Part shown: in pieces, positions 39,085 to 47,322 of the stretch
Layout: every line of letters starts with the position of its first letter
How positions within the stretch are numbered: position 1 is the stretch's first letter
NCBI RefSeq assembly: GCF_031760065.1
Contig: NZ_CP134500.1
Location: forward strand, 3,658,001-3,722,000
Direction: 5' to 3'
DNA: 64,000 nucleotides
Origin: Streptomyces durocortorensis
GTDB lineage: Bacteria > Actinomycetota > Actinomycetes > Streptomycetales > Streptomycetaceae
The notes under the pieces: model-generated
Seen by the model: only the letters and a program-made list of their open reading frames with translations
Database searches by the model: none
Told to the model about the DNA's origin: nothing
Position numbers and translations under genes: made by a program

Positions 39085-40481
39085 GGTCGGACCACCTGGG
39101 TCATCTCGGCGTCCGTGGACGGGGCAGGGGCGGGCGCCGGCCGTCGGGCGGTGTCGCTGATCCGGATCAGGATGGCGATCAGAGCCCAGTTGGCGAGCAC
39201 GGACGAACCACCGGCGGCGAGGAAGGGCATCGTCATACCGGTGAGCGGGATGAGGCCCATGACCCCACCGGCGACGACGAAGACCTGGATCGCGAAGGCA
39301 CCGGAGAGCCCGATGGCCAGCAGCTTGCCGAACGGGTCGCGGGCGGCCAGCGCGGTGCGTACACCGCGCTCGATGATCAGCCCGTACAGCAGGAGGAAGG
39401 CCATCACGCCGGCGAGGCCGAGCTCCTCGCCCACGGTGGCGAGGATGAAGTCCGTGTTGGCCGCGAACAGGATCAGGTCGGAGTGGCCCTGGCCGAGCCC
39501 GGTGCCGAGCGTCCCGCCGGAACCGAAGGACATCAGCACCTGGGCCATCTGCTCACTGGCGGGATGCGTGCCCCAGCCGGCGAACGGGTCGAGCCAGGCG
39601 GTGACGCGGTCCTGCACGTGCGGCTCGAAGGAGGCCACACCGACGGCGCCCACGGCCGACATGGTCAGGCCGAAGACGATCCAGCTGGTGCGCTCGGTCG
39701 CCACGTAGAGCATGACGACGAACATGCCGAAGAAGAGGAGCGAGGTGCCGAGGTCCGTCTCGAAGACGAGGATCAGGATCGACATCGCCCAGATGGCCAG
39801 GATCGGTCCGAGGTCACGCCCGCGGGGCAGGTAGAGCCCCATGAAGCGGCGGCTGGCCAGAGCCAGGGCGTCGCGCTTCACCATCAGATAGCCGGAGAAG
39901 AAGATCGCGATGACGATCTTCGCGAACTCGCCGGGCTGGAGGGAGCCGATCCCCGGGATGGTGATCCAGATCCGCGCGCCGAACTGCGGCGGGAAGAACA
40001 TCGGCAGGATCAGCAGGATGAGCGCCACCACCATGGAGATGTAGGTGTAGCGCTGGAGGATGCGGTGGTCCTTGAGCAGGATCAGCACCCCGACGAAGAG
40101 GGCGACCCCCATCGCCGAGAAGAGCAGCTGCTTGGACGCGGCGGGCGCGAAGTTGGGGTGGTTGAGCAGCCGTTCCGACTGGTCCAGGCGCCAGATGAGC
40201 GCCAGCCCCAGCCCGTTCAGCAGTGTTGCCAGCGGCAGCAGCAACGGATCGGCGTACTTGGCGAACCTCCGCACCACGAGGTGGGCCACCCCGCCGAGCA
40301 GCGCGAGCCCCGCCCCGTAGCCGAGCATCCCCGAGGGCAGTTCGCCGTTGAGGGCGAGCCCCACGTTGGCGTAGGCGAACACCGAGATGGCGACGGCGAA
40401 GATGACGAGCGCCAGCTCGGTGTTGCGGCGGCTCGGTGCGTCGATCGCGCCGATGGTGGTCGTATTGGTGACAACGCTCAT
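39081..40481 (-). CDS. ftsW: SEDS-family peptidoglycan glycosyltransferase (FtsW/RodA)
   Basis: This 466-residue protein has about twelve membrane helices. SEDS motifs are IPGIGSLQPGEFAKI, FETDLGTSLLFF (catalytic Asp), WLDPF, and the C-terminal GLIPLTGMTMPFLAAGGSS. It polymerises lipid II into glycan strands and pairs with PbpA. The pknB-locus SEDS protein of actinobacteria is called FtsW or RodA in different annotations; this sequence alone does not settle it. Confidence 0.94.
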   Translation of the reverse strand: MSVVTNTTTIGAIDAPSRRNTELALVIFAVAISVFAYANVGLALNGELPSGMLGYGAGLALLGGVAHLVVRRFAKYADPLLLPLATLLNGLGLALIWRLDQSERLLNHPNFAPAASKQLLFSAMGVALFVGVLILLKDHRILQRYTYISMVVALILLILPMFFPPQFGARIWITIPGIGSLQPGEFAKIVIAIFFSGYLMVKRDALALASRRFMGLYLPRGRDLGPILAIWAMSILILVFETDLGTSLLFFGMFVVMLYVATERTSWIVFGLTMSAVGAVGVASFEPHVQDRVTAWLDPFAGWGTHPASEQMAQVLMSFGSGGTLGTGLGQGHSDLILFAANTDFILATVGEELGLAGVMAFLLLYGLIIERGVRTALAARDPFGKLLAIGLSGAFAIQVFVVAGGVMGLIPLTGMTMPFLAAGGSSVLANWALIAILIRISDTARRPAPAPAPSTDAEMTQVVRP

Positions 40482-40503
40482 GGTGCTGAAGGCCCCCTAC
40501 GGC

Positions 40504-42054
40504 TTACTGCTTACCGCACTGCGGGACCAGCTTCTTCTCTTCCTCCGAGAGGCTGGGGCCGGGAGTGGGAGCTGTGGTCGACTTGGTCCCCTTGGCGGAG
40601 AACGTGGCGGAAGTCCTGGTGGCGGGGGCCCCGGCGGTGCCGCCGGCCTCGCCCTCGCCGGTACGGGCCCGGTTCTCGGCCTCGGCCGCGCGGCGCTGCG
40701 CGTCCTTCTTGCAGGCGGAGGCCTGGGCGGCGAGCTCGGCGACCTTCTCACGGGCGTCCTTGAGGCTGCCCTCGGCGATGGTCGCCTCGACCTGCTTGCG
40801 CTGGTAGGGCGGCAGGTACTTGAGCTCGATCTCGGGGTGGTCCTTCTCGACCTTCGAGAGCGAGACCCAGGCGAGGTCCTGGCTGATGCCCCGGAACAGC
40901 GCGACGTTCTCGTTCTGTGCGCCGACGTAGTACTGGGTCTGCGTCCAGCGGAAGCCGCCGTACAGTCCCCCGCCGATCACGGCCAGCGCGAGCACGATGT
41001 AGACGGACCGCTTGAGCCATTTACGGCCGCCGCCCCGCTTGACGTAGTCGTCGTCCGTGTAGGCGTCGTAGGGGCCGTCCGGCATGCCGTCGTAGCCGAC
41101 GTCGCCGCTGCCGGGCGGGCCGAAGCCGCCGGCGGGCGGTGGGGTGGGGCGGCCGAGGCCGGCCGCGCGTCCGGCGGGCGTCTGCATGGCCCCGCCGTCG
41201 CCCAGCTGGGCCTGGTTCTCGGCGACCGCGCCGACGACGACCGGGGTGTCGTTGAGCTGCCCGGCCAGGGTGTCGTTGCTGTCGACGTCCAGGACGTCGG
41301 CCACGATGCAGGTGATGTTGTCGGGGCCGCCGCCGCGCAGAGCGAGCTGGATCAGCTCCTGGATGGTCTCCTGCGGGCCCTGGTAGCTGGCCAGGGTCTC
41401 TTCCATCGTCTGGTGGGAGACGACGCCGGAGAGGCCGTCGGAGCAGATCAGGTAGCGGTCGCCGGCGCGGACTTCACGGATGGAGAGGTCCGGCTCGACA
41501 TGGTCGCCGCTGCCCAGCGCCCGCATCAGCAGGGAGCGCTGGGGGTGGGTGGTGGCCTCTTCCTCGGTGATCCGGCCCTCGTCGACGAGACGCTGTACCC
41601 AGGTGTGGTCCTGGGTGATCTGCGTCAGGACGCCGTCGCGCAGCAGATAGGCGCGGGAGTCGCCGACGTGGACCAGGCCGAGCCGCTGGCCGGTCCAGAG
41701 CAGGGCGGTGAGCGTGGTGCCCATGCCCTCCAGCTGGGGGTCCTCCTCGACCATGACACGCAGTTGGTCGTTGGCCTGCTGGACCGCGGTGCCCAGCGAG
41801 GTCAGGAGGTCGGAGCCCGGTACGTCGTCGTCGAGCTGGACGAGCGTGGAGATCACCTCGGAGCTGGCGACCTCCCCGGCCGCCTGACCGCCCATGCCGT
41901 CGGCGATGGCGAGGAGCCGGGGGCCGGCATAGCCGGAGTCCTCGTTGCCCTCGCGGATCATGCCCTTGTGCGACCCGGCGGCGAAGCGCAGCGACAGACT
42001 CATGCGCACCTGCCCCGTCGACTCCGCCTCGGGGTACAGCCTGTCTCGAGCCAC
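40504..42054 (-). CDS. pstP: PP2C-type protein phosphatase, membrane-bound (PstP)
   Basis: This 516-residue protein has an N-terminal PP2C domain (about 20-255): MIREGNEDSGYAGPRLLAIA, DGMGGQAAGE, VHVGDSRAYLLRDG, LICSDGLSGVVS and GGPDNITCIV supply the metal-binding Asp residues. A disordered linker, one transmembrane helix (SVYIVLALAVIGGGLYGGFR) and an extracellular helical tail follow. It reverses phosphorylation by PknB-type kinases. Start choice: GTG at 42054 has GGAGG seven bases upstream; the conserved MSLSLRFAAGSHKG start at 42003 is the alternative. Confidence 0.93.
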   Translation of the reverse strand: MARDRLYPEAESTGQVRMSLSLRFAAGSHKGMIREGNEDSGYAGPRLLAIADGMGGQAAGEVASSEVISTLVQLDDDVPGSDLLTSLGTAVQQANDQLRVMVEEDPQLEGMGTTLTALLWTGQRLGLVHVGDSRAYLLRDGVLTQITQDHTWVQRLVDEGRITEEEATTHPQRSLLMRALGSGDHVEPDLSIREVRAGDRYLICSDGLSGVVSHQTMEETLASYQGPQETIQELIQLALRGGGPDNITCIVADVLDVDSNDTLAGQLNDTPVVVGAVAENQAQLGDGGAMQTPAGRAAGLGRPTPPPAGGFGPPGSGDVGYDGMPDGPYDAYTDDDYVKRGGGRKWLKRSVYIVLALAVIGGGLYGGFRWTQTQYYVGAQNENVALFRGISQDLAWVSLSKVEKDHPEIELKYLPPYQRKQVEATIAEGSLKDAREKVAELAAQASACKKDAQRRAAEAENRARTGEGEAGGTAGAPATRTSATFSAKGTKSTTAPTPGPSLSEEEKKLVPQCGKQ

Positions 42055-42138
42055 ACTGCCCACCCTCCGGTCGGGAACCGGCCGGCGTCCGTCGTCCAGG
42101 CCGCCGCGGCTCGCTCGCTCCGCTCGCTCATTGTCGTA

Positions 42139-42657
42139 CTACTTCCGCAGCTCGATGACGGTCTTGCCGATACGGATCGGCGCGCCCAGCGGAACTGGTG
42201 TCGGGGTGGTGAGCCGGGTCCGGTCCAGATACGTGCCGTTGGTGGACCCGAGATCCTCGACGATCCACTGGCCGTCACGGTCCGGGTAGATCCTGGCATG
42301 CCTGCTGGACGCGTAGTCGTCGTCCAGCACGATGGTTGAATCGTGGGCCCGGCCCAGGGTGATGGTCTGGCCCTGGAGCGCGACCGTCGTGCCCGTGAGC
42401 GTGCCTTCGGACACGACCAGCTTTGTGGGTGCCCCGCGGCGCTGCCGACCGGGCTGCTGGCGCTGCTGAGGCGGCGCCGCCTGTTGTTGTGTGCGGCCCT
42501 GCTGAGGGCGCGCGTCGGCGGCAGTGCGGCGTGAGCCGCGCTGCGTGACGCGCGTTCCGAACAGGTCGCTGCGGATGACCTGGACGGCCACGATGACGAA
42601 CAGCCACAGAACAGCCAGGAAACCTAGCCGCATGACCGTCAGGGTCAGCTCTGACAT
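42139..42657 (-). CDS. fhaB: FHA-domain membrane protein FhaB
   Basis: This 172-residue protein has one N-terminal membrane helix (MRLGFLAVLWLFVIVAVQVI), a Gln/Arg/Pro-rich linker (about 45-78) and a C-terminal FHA domain: ITLGRAHDSTIVLDDDYASS, RHARIY, VEDLGSTNGTYLDRTRL. FHA domains bind phosphothreonine, so it should recruit phosphorylated partners of PknB. It is the second gene of the kinase/division operon. Confidence 0.94.
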   Translation of the reverse strand: MSELTLTVMRLGFLAVLWLFVIVAVQVIRSDLFGTRVTQRGSRRTAADARPQQGRTQQQAAPPQQRQQPGRQRRGAPTKLVVSEGTLTGTTVALQGQTITLGRAHDSTIVLDDDYASSRHARIYPDRDGQWIVEDLGSTNGTYLDRTRLTTPTPVPLGAPIRIGKTVIELRK

Positions 42658-42667
42658 TGCCCCCGCT

Positions 42668-43531
42668 TCACCCTTCGGCTTGCCGGTAAACGATGGTGGT
42701 GCTGCCCACGACGATCCGCGAGCCGTCGCGGAGCGTAGCGCGGGTGGTGTGCTGCCCGTCTACCACGATGCCGTTGGTAGACCCGAGATCCTGGATCGTC
42801 GAGGGCGTTCCGGTCCGGATCTCACAGTGCCGGCGCGATACGCCGGGGTCGTCGATCCGCACGTCGGCGTCGGTGCTGCGTCCCAGCACCAGCGTCGGGC
42901 GGGAGATCTGATGGCGGGTGCCGTTGATCTCGATCCAGCGCCGCGTCTGCGCGTCCGGCAGGGGGCCGGGCGCGGCGGGCGGGCGCCGGTCGGTCGTGGG
43001 ACCCGAGGGCCGTCCGGCGCCGGGCGGCGGGGCCGCGGGCATCGGCGGAGCGGCGGTCGGGGGGTAGCCGTAGCCGCCGGGAGCCTGCGGCGCGGCGGGC
43101 CGCCCGGGGGCGGGGCGCTGGGGCTGGCCGTGACCGGGCTGGTCCAGCTGTGACGAACTCGACGCCAGAGTGCGGCTGCGCACCCTGTAGAGGCCGGTGT
43201 CGAGGTCGTCGGCCTTCTCCAGGTGGACCTTGATCGGTCCCATGAAGGTGTAGCGCTGCTGCTTGGCGTAGTCACGCACCAGGCCGGACAGTTCGTCGCC
43301 CAGCTGGCCCGAGTACGGGCTGAGCCGCTCGTAGTCGGGTGTGCTGAGCTCGACGATGAAGTCATTGGGGACGACGGTCCGTTCGCGGTTCCAGATCGTC
43401 GCGTTGTTGTCGCACTCCCGCTGGAGGGCGCCCGCGATCTCGACCGGCTGTACCTCGGACTTGAAAACCTTGGCGAAGGTGCCGTTGACCAGCCCTTCGA
43501 GGCGCTGCTCGAAACGCTTCATGACCCCCAT
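42668..43531 (-). CDS. fhaA: DUF3662 + FHA protein FhaA
   Basis: This 287-residue protein begins MGVMKRFEQRLEGLVNGTFA with an N-terminal DUF3662 domain (about 1-125: KSEVQPVEIAGALQRECDNN, RTVVPNDFIVELS). A Pro/Ala/Gly linker and a C-terminal FHA domain follow (LVLGRSTDADVRIDDPGVSR, RHCEI, DLGSTNGIVVDG). It binds phosphorylated pseudokinase or PBP partners in related bacteria. It is the first gene of the six-gene operon, preceded by the GGAGGTGCC ribosome site. Confidence 0.94.
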   Translation of the reverse strand: MGVMKRFEQRLEGLVNGTFAKVFKSEVQPVEIAGALQRECDNNATIWNRERTVVPNDFIVELSTPDYERLSPYSGQLGDELSGLVRDYAKQQRYTFMGPIKVHLEKADDLDTGLYRVRSRTLASSSSQLDQPGHGQPQRPAPGRPAAPQAPGGYGYPPTAAPPMPAAPPPGAGRPSGPTTDRRPPAAPGPLPDAQTRRWIEINGTRHQISRPTLVLGRSTDADVRIDDPGVSRRHCEIRTGTPSTIQDLGSTNGIVVDGQHTTRATLRDGSRIVVGSTTIVYRQAEG

Positions 43532-43848
43532 GGGGCACCTCCTCCGGTGTCATCGTCGTTGTACCGCTTACTGATCGTATCCACGCGTCGGGAAATCGGC
43601 TGGTTCCCCTTGTCTGGCCTGTGGATGAGTGTCACCCCTCACACGGATCGTAGAGGTGGCCTCCTCACAGTGTCCCGCACCCGAGACACACTCTGGAGGA
43701 GTGGGGGCGGCGGCTCGGGGTTCCCGCTCCGCGTCCGGAGGTCGGGGTGAAACAACGGATGTGAATCCACCCTGTCCAGCGTGCTAATCTTCCGGATGTC
43801 GCCAGGCGCTCGCACCAAACGGTGAGAGAGTCTGAAAACACCACTCAT
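43532..43848. promoter_or_regulatory. fhaA operon / tRNA-Leu divergent region
   Basis: These 317 gene-free bases contain the tRNA-Leu promoter candidate (TGAATC at 43762-43767, 17-base spacer, TAATCT at 43785-43790), sharing CTAATCTTC with the tRNA-Ile promoter. On the other side they must hold the fhaA promoter, for which I see no convincing hexamers. Confidence 0.5.
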
Positions 43849-43931
43849 GCGCGAGTGGCGGAACGGCAGACGCGCTGGCTTCAGGTGCCAGTGTCCTTAG
43901 GGACGTGGGGGTTCAAATCCCCCCTCGCGCA
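43849..43931 (+). tRNA. tRNA-Leu (anticodon CAG)
   Basis: An 83-base class II tRNA with long variable arm. The acceptor is GCGCGAG with CTCGCGC, the anticodon arm CTGGC TTCAGGT GCCAG (CAG), the variable arm TGTCCTTAGGGACG, and the T arm GGGGTTCAAATCCCC. CCA is not encoded. Confidence 0.96.
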
Positions 43932-44223
43932 CAACAGCAGTCACTCGTGACTGCGAAGTTGATTCGATAGGCCCCCGCTTCGGAGAGATCCGGAGCGGGG
44001 GTTCTTCGTTGTTCCGGGGCGTCTGTGTTTTTGACGGGCGGGCGGGGTACGGGCAGCCCGGTAGGGGAGGGGCGCGGTCGGTGGCCCGTCCGCGGGGGCG
44101 CGGTTTCCGGACAGACCGATGGCCGGTGCAACGACGCGCTTGCTTACGCTGAATGCAGAGGTTGGATCGACGGCGGCTCGGCGGTGCAGGGCTGAGCCGC
44201 ACAGAACGTCCCGGAGGCAGGAA

Positions 44224-45003
44224 ATGGCGAAGCAGGCTCGCGCGGTCCAGACGTGGCGGTCGATCGTGGACGCCGCGGCGAGTGTCTTCGACGACTACGG
44301 CTACGAGCGTGCCGCCATCTCGGAGATTCTCCGCCGTGCCAAGGTGACCAAGGGGGCGCTGTACTTCCACTTCGCCTCCAAGGAAGCGATCGCGCAGGCG
44401 ATCATGGACGAGCAGACCTCGACGGTGGAGTTCTCGCAGGAGGGCTCCCCCCTCCAGTCCCTGGTGGACGGCGGTCAGCAGTTCGCCTTCGCTCTGCGCC
44501 ACAACGCGATGGCCCGCGCCGGTACGAGGCTGTCGATCGAGGGCGTCTTCCTCGGCGGCCCGCACCCGTGGGGTGACTGGATCGACGCGACGGCCCGGAT
44601 GCTGGAGCTGGGGAAGGAGCGCGGCGAGGTGTTTCCCCAGATCGACCCGATGGTGTCGGCCAAGATCATCGTCGCCTCGTTCACCGGTATTCAACTGGTT
44701 TCGGAGGCCGACACCGGTCGCGCTGACCTGCGCGAGCAGGTGGCGGAGATGTGGCGCCACATCCTGCCGTCGATCGCCCACCCCGGTGTCATCGCCCACA
44801 TCAAGCCGGAGGGCCGGGTGGACCTGGCGGCCCAGGCGCGCGAACAGGCGGAGCGCGAGGCTCGGGAGGCGGAGGAGGCCCGGACGGCGCAGGAGGTGCG
44901 GGAGGCGCGGGAGCTGCGGGAGCAGGAGGTCGGTCGTACGGCTGCCGTTGCCGCGGCTGACGACGCGAAGGGCGCGGGTGTGGCGGCCGGAGGGCTCACC
45001 TGA
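44224..45003 (+). CDS. TetR-family regulator, gamma-butyrolactone-receptor-like (ArpA/ScbR type)
   Basis: This 259-residue protein begins MAKQARAVQTWRSIVDAAAS after a CGGAGGCAGG site. The HTH reads AAISEILRRAKVTKGALYFH then FASKEAIAQAIM, the ArpA/ScbR subgroup signature. The ligand domain has the group pattern RLSIEGVFLGGPHPWGDWID. Such proteins bind butyrolactone signals and repress antibiotic or developmental genes. From about residue 205 it carries an unusual Glu/Arg/Ala-rich helical extension (AREQAEREAREAEEARTAQE), about 40-50 residues longer than the usual 215-residue relatives. No butyrolactone synthase lies nearby. Confidence 0.88.
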   Translation: MAKQARAVQTWRSIVDAAASVFDDYGYERAAISEILRRAKVTKGALYFHFASKEAIAQAIMDEQTSTVEFSQEGSPLQSLVDGGQQFAFALRHNAMARAGTRLSIEGVFLGGPHPWGDWIDATARMLELGKERGEVFPQIDPMVSAKIIVASFTGIQLVSEADTGRADLREQVAEMWRHILPSIAHPGVIAHIKPEGRVDLAAQAREQAEREAREAEEARTAQEVREARELREQEVGRTAAVAAADDAKGAGVAAGGLT

Positions 45004-45048
45004 TCAGCCCGTAGGGCGTGCTGCGTTTCACGTTCGTGAGGCGTGCTG

Positions 45049-45064
45049 TGTTTCACGTGAAACA
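45049..45064. other. parS: parS centromere site
   Basis: TGTTTCACGTGAAACA is a perfect 16-bp palindrome identical to the ParB-binding consensus. Streptomyces has a cluster of such sites around oriC for ParB-dependent segregation. This is the only exact copy I find in the window, about 41 kb from oriC, between the TetR gene and the relics. A half-similar GTTTCACGTTCGTGA lies at about 45025. Confidence 0.92.
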
Positions 45065-45082
45065 CCCGATTCGTCATGATCA

Positions 45083-45665
45083 TCATGTGGCAGGGCCGCG
45101 GAGCTCGTAGGAGCTTCGCGGTCCTGTTCGTGTTGGGCTCCGCGTTGGGCTTCGCGTTGGGTTCTCAGGCGGCGAGGCGGGAGGCGAGGCGTTGGCCTTC
45201 TCCCGGGCGTCGGTAAATGCCTTGGTGCGGGAGGCCTCGGTGAGCGGGATCAGCTCGGCCGTCGACGGCTGCGAGTGGGCGAGGGCCAGCTCCGGAACGA
45301 TGAAGTACACCTGGACGGAGAGCATCGCCGTGAGCAGCTTCTCCGGGTAATCGTGAGCGGCTTCTCCAGGTAATTCTGGACAAATTCGAAGCTCTCGCGG
45401 GGGGTGCCCGGAGCGTATGAGCCACTGCGACTGGCGACGACGGTCACCGGGGTGCCGGTGATGGCGGAGTCCGGCCCCGCGTTGTGGCCCACGATGATCA
45501 CTTGGTCCAGCCGGGCCTTGGGGGTGGACGGGATCGTGAAGTTGTACATCGGTGCGCCGATCAGGACGGCGTCCGCCGAGGCGAGCTCGTCGGCGAGTTC
45601 CCGGCGGGGCGGGTCATCGGTGCCCGCGGCCGCGGCGTCGGCGTTCAGGTGGGGCAGCGGATCGG
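45083..45665 (-). pseudogene. FMN-dependent NADH-azoreductase remnant, frameshifted and lacking its N-terminus
   Basis: On the minus strand, HLNADAAAAGTDDPPRRELA, then ADAVLIGAPMYNFTIPSTPK and ASRSGSYAPGTPRESFEFVQ, match the AzoR flavodoxin fold. Near 45,330 the frame changes and similarity continues as VQVYFIVPELALAHSQPSTA then ELIPLTEASRTKAFTDA to the stop. The first 60 or so residues (flavin-binding start) are absent. It is a dead gene joined head-to-head with an HxlR remnant. Confidence 0.75.
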
Positions 45666-45866
45666 CGGATCAGTGAGCGCAGGCTCTCGGACCGGCTGGC
45701 CGAACCCGGTGCGGCCGGCCTGGTGATCCGCGAGGTTGACGAAGGTCCGTCGTTGCGCGTCGCGTACCGCCTCACCGAGGCCGGTGCCGCGATGGAGCCC
45801 GTGCCGAAGGAGCTCGGGCGGTGGGCGGACGCCTACCTGGCGCCGGAGGTCGGCACCGGCTGCTGA
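45655..45866 (+). pseudogene. HxlR-family regulator remnant lacking its N-terminal half
   Basis: The plus frame reads RRISERRLSDRLAEPGAAGL, then VIREVDEGPSLRVAYRLTEA, then GAAMEPVPKELGRWADAYLA. This is the second half of an HxlR winged-helix domain (GIS-x-R-x-LS-x-RL...YxLTxxG...W). Nothing before the RISE helix is homologous; the sequence passes directly into the azoreductase relic. HxlR and azoreductase genes are often divergent neighbours, so one deletion explains both losses. Confidence 0.7.
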
Positions 45867-45924
45867 CGGCGCCCGCTCCGTTGTCTGTGCGGCTGGAGGA
45901 GGCTCTCGCCGACAATAAAGATGT

Positions 45925-45950
45925 ATGCTACAGCTAATTAGTAGTTGTAG
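45925..45950. promoter_or_regulatory. AT-rich imperfect palindrome before the 45977 gene
   Basis: CTACAGCTAATTAGTAGTTG at 45928, completed by TAG to 45950, is a 23-base imperfect palindrome (about nine of eleven pairs) in an AT-rich patch, overlapping TATGCT (45925-45930), a possible -10. It may be a regulator-binding site. Confidence 0.45.
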
Positions 45951-45976
45951 AAGCCAACCATTGGGAGATCGTTCAG

Positions 45977-47080
45977 ATGCCCGCAGGCTCCCGTACCGTT
46001 CCTGGCGCCCCCGCAGGGACGCTGCGCCATGTGCTGGGTCACCTCCTCACGCCCCTGCTGATGTGCGTCGGCATGGGGCTCGCCTACCTGGGGGCCTTCC
46101 ACGCTCCGCAGCCGCACGATCTGCGCGTGGACGTCGTCGGCTCCGGTCCGAGCGCGCGGATGCTGGCCCAGTCCCTCCAGGACAAGGCGGACGGCGCGCT
46201 GAACACGCGGACCGTGGCGGACCGCTCCACGGCAGTGGAGCACCTCCGGACCCAGAAGAGCTACGGGGCGTACCTACCGGGCGCCGCCCCCGAACTGCTG
46301 GTGGCCACCGCGTCGTCGGACACCAGCGCCACCGTCGTGGAGAAGGTCTTCACCGGGGTCGCGGCCGAGCAGGGCGCGCCCCTGAAGGTGGTGAACGTGG
46401 CGCCCACCGCGGACGGTGATCCGACCGGGCAGGGCGTCTTCTTCCTGCTGGTCGCGATCAGCATCGGCTCGTACGCCTCGGTCGCCGTGATCGGTGGTGC
46501 GGGCGGTGCCCTGCCGCTGCGGGTCAGGGCCGCGCTGGTGGCGGGTGCCTCGCTCGTGGTGAGCCTGATCGGCGCGGTGTTCGCGGGGCCGCTGTTCGGC
46601 CTGGTCGATCACGGCCTCGCCGGGCTGTGGGCGCTGGCCTGGCTCTACTCCGCGGGCATCCTGCTGATCGGGGTGGGGCTGCACACCTTCCTCAAGCGGT
46701 GGACGACGCTCGGCGTGATGGTCCTGTTCGTCATGCTCAACTTCACCAGCTCCGGCGGGATCTTCCGCCCCGAGCTCCAGCCCGGCTTCTTCGGCTCGCT
46801 GCACGCCTTCTGGAACGGTGCGGGCTTCGTCGAAGGGGTCCGCAGCCACGTCTACTTCGACGGGTACGCGTTCGGCGGCCATGTGCTCGTCCTCGTGCTC
46901 TGGTTCCTCGTGGGCCTGGCGGTGCTGGGCCTCGCAGGACTGGCCGAGGCGCGCAGGCGGGCGGAGCCGTCCGGGGGCGGGGACGTTGTACGGGAGACGG
47001 CGTCGCGGTCCTCCGGGGGGAAGCCCCGGCCCTACGGCGGGGAGCTGGAGGAAGAGCTGGAGGAGGCGGTCGGCGTCTGA
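45977..47080 (+). CDS. Membrane protein, ABC-2/YhgE-like (DUF3533-like)
   Basis: This 367-residue protein has one N-terminal helix (about 20-42), a soluble external part (residues 45-150: LRVDVVGSGPSARMLAQSLQ, YGAYLPGAAPELLVATASSD) and five further helices (about 155-330). The layout resembles YhgE/Pip and DUF3533 proteins related to ABC-2 exporter permeases. A C-terminal acidic tail (GGELEEELEEAVGV) is notable. No ATPase gene is adjacent, so transport is unproven. Confidence 0.75.
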   Translation: MPAGSRTVPGAPAGTLRHVLGHLLTPLLMCVGMGLAYLGAFHAPQPHDLRVDVVGSGPSARMLAQSLQDKADGALNTRTVADRSTAVEHLRTQKSYGAYLPGAAPELLVATASSDTSATVVEKVFTGVAAEQGAPLKVVNVAPTADGDPTGQGVFFLLVAISIGSYASVAVIGGAGGALPLRVRAALVAGASLVVSLIGAVFAGPLFGLVDHGLAGLWALAWLYSAGILLIGVGLHTFLKRWTTLGVMVLFVMLNFTSSGGIFRPELQPGFFGSLHAFWNGAGFVEGVRSHVYFDGYAFGGHVLVLVLWFLVGLAVLGLAGLAEARRRAEPSGGGDVVRETASRSSGGKPRPYGGELEEELEEAVGV

Positions 47081-47322
47081 TCTGCGCCGGATCAGGCCGG
47101 ACCCGCGACGGATCAGGGCCGGGCCAGCGCTCGATCGGGATCGGCTCGGATCGTCGTGGGATCGGCGGCCGACCGGACCGGGGCGGTCCGTAGTTGTCCA
47201 CAGGCCCGGGCGGGTGTGCGGGAACGGCGGTACCGTCGTGCTCGGTCGCTGGCGGACAGGGCCGCTGACCGGCGGGGAGCCGGGCAGCCGGAGTGCGTAC
47301 GAGGTGGGGGAGGCGACGCTCC

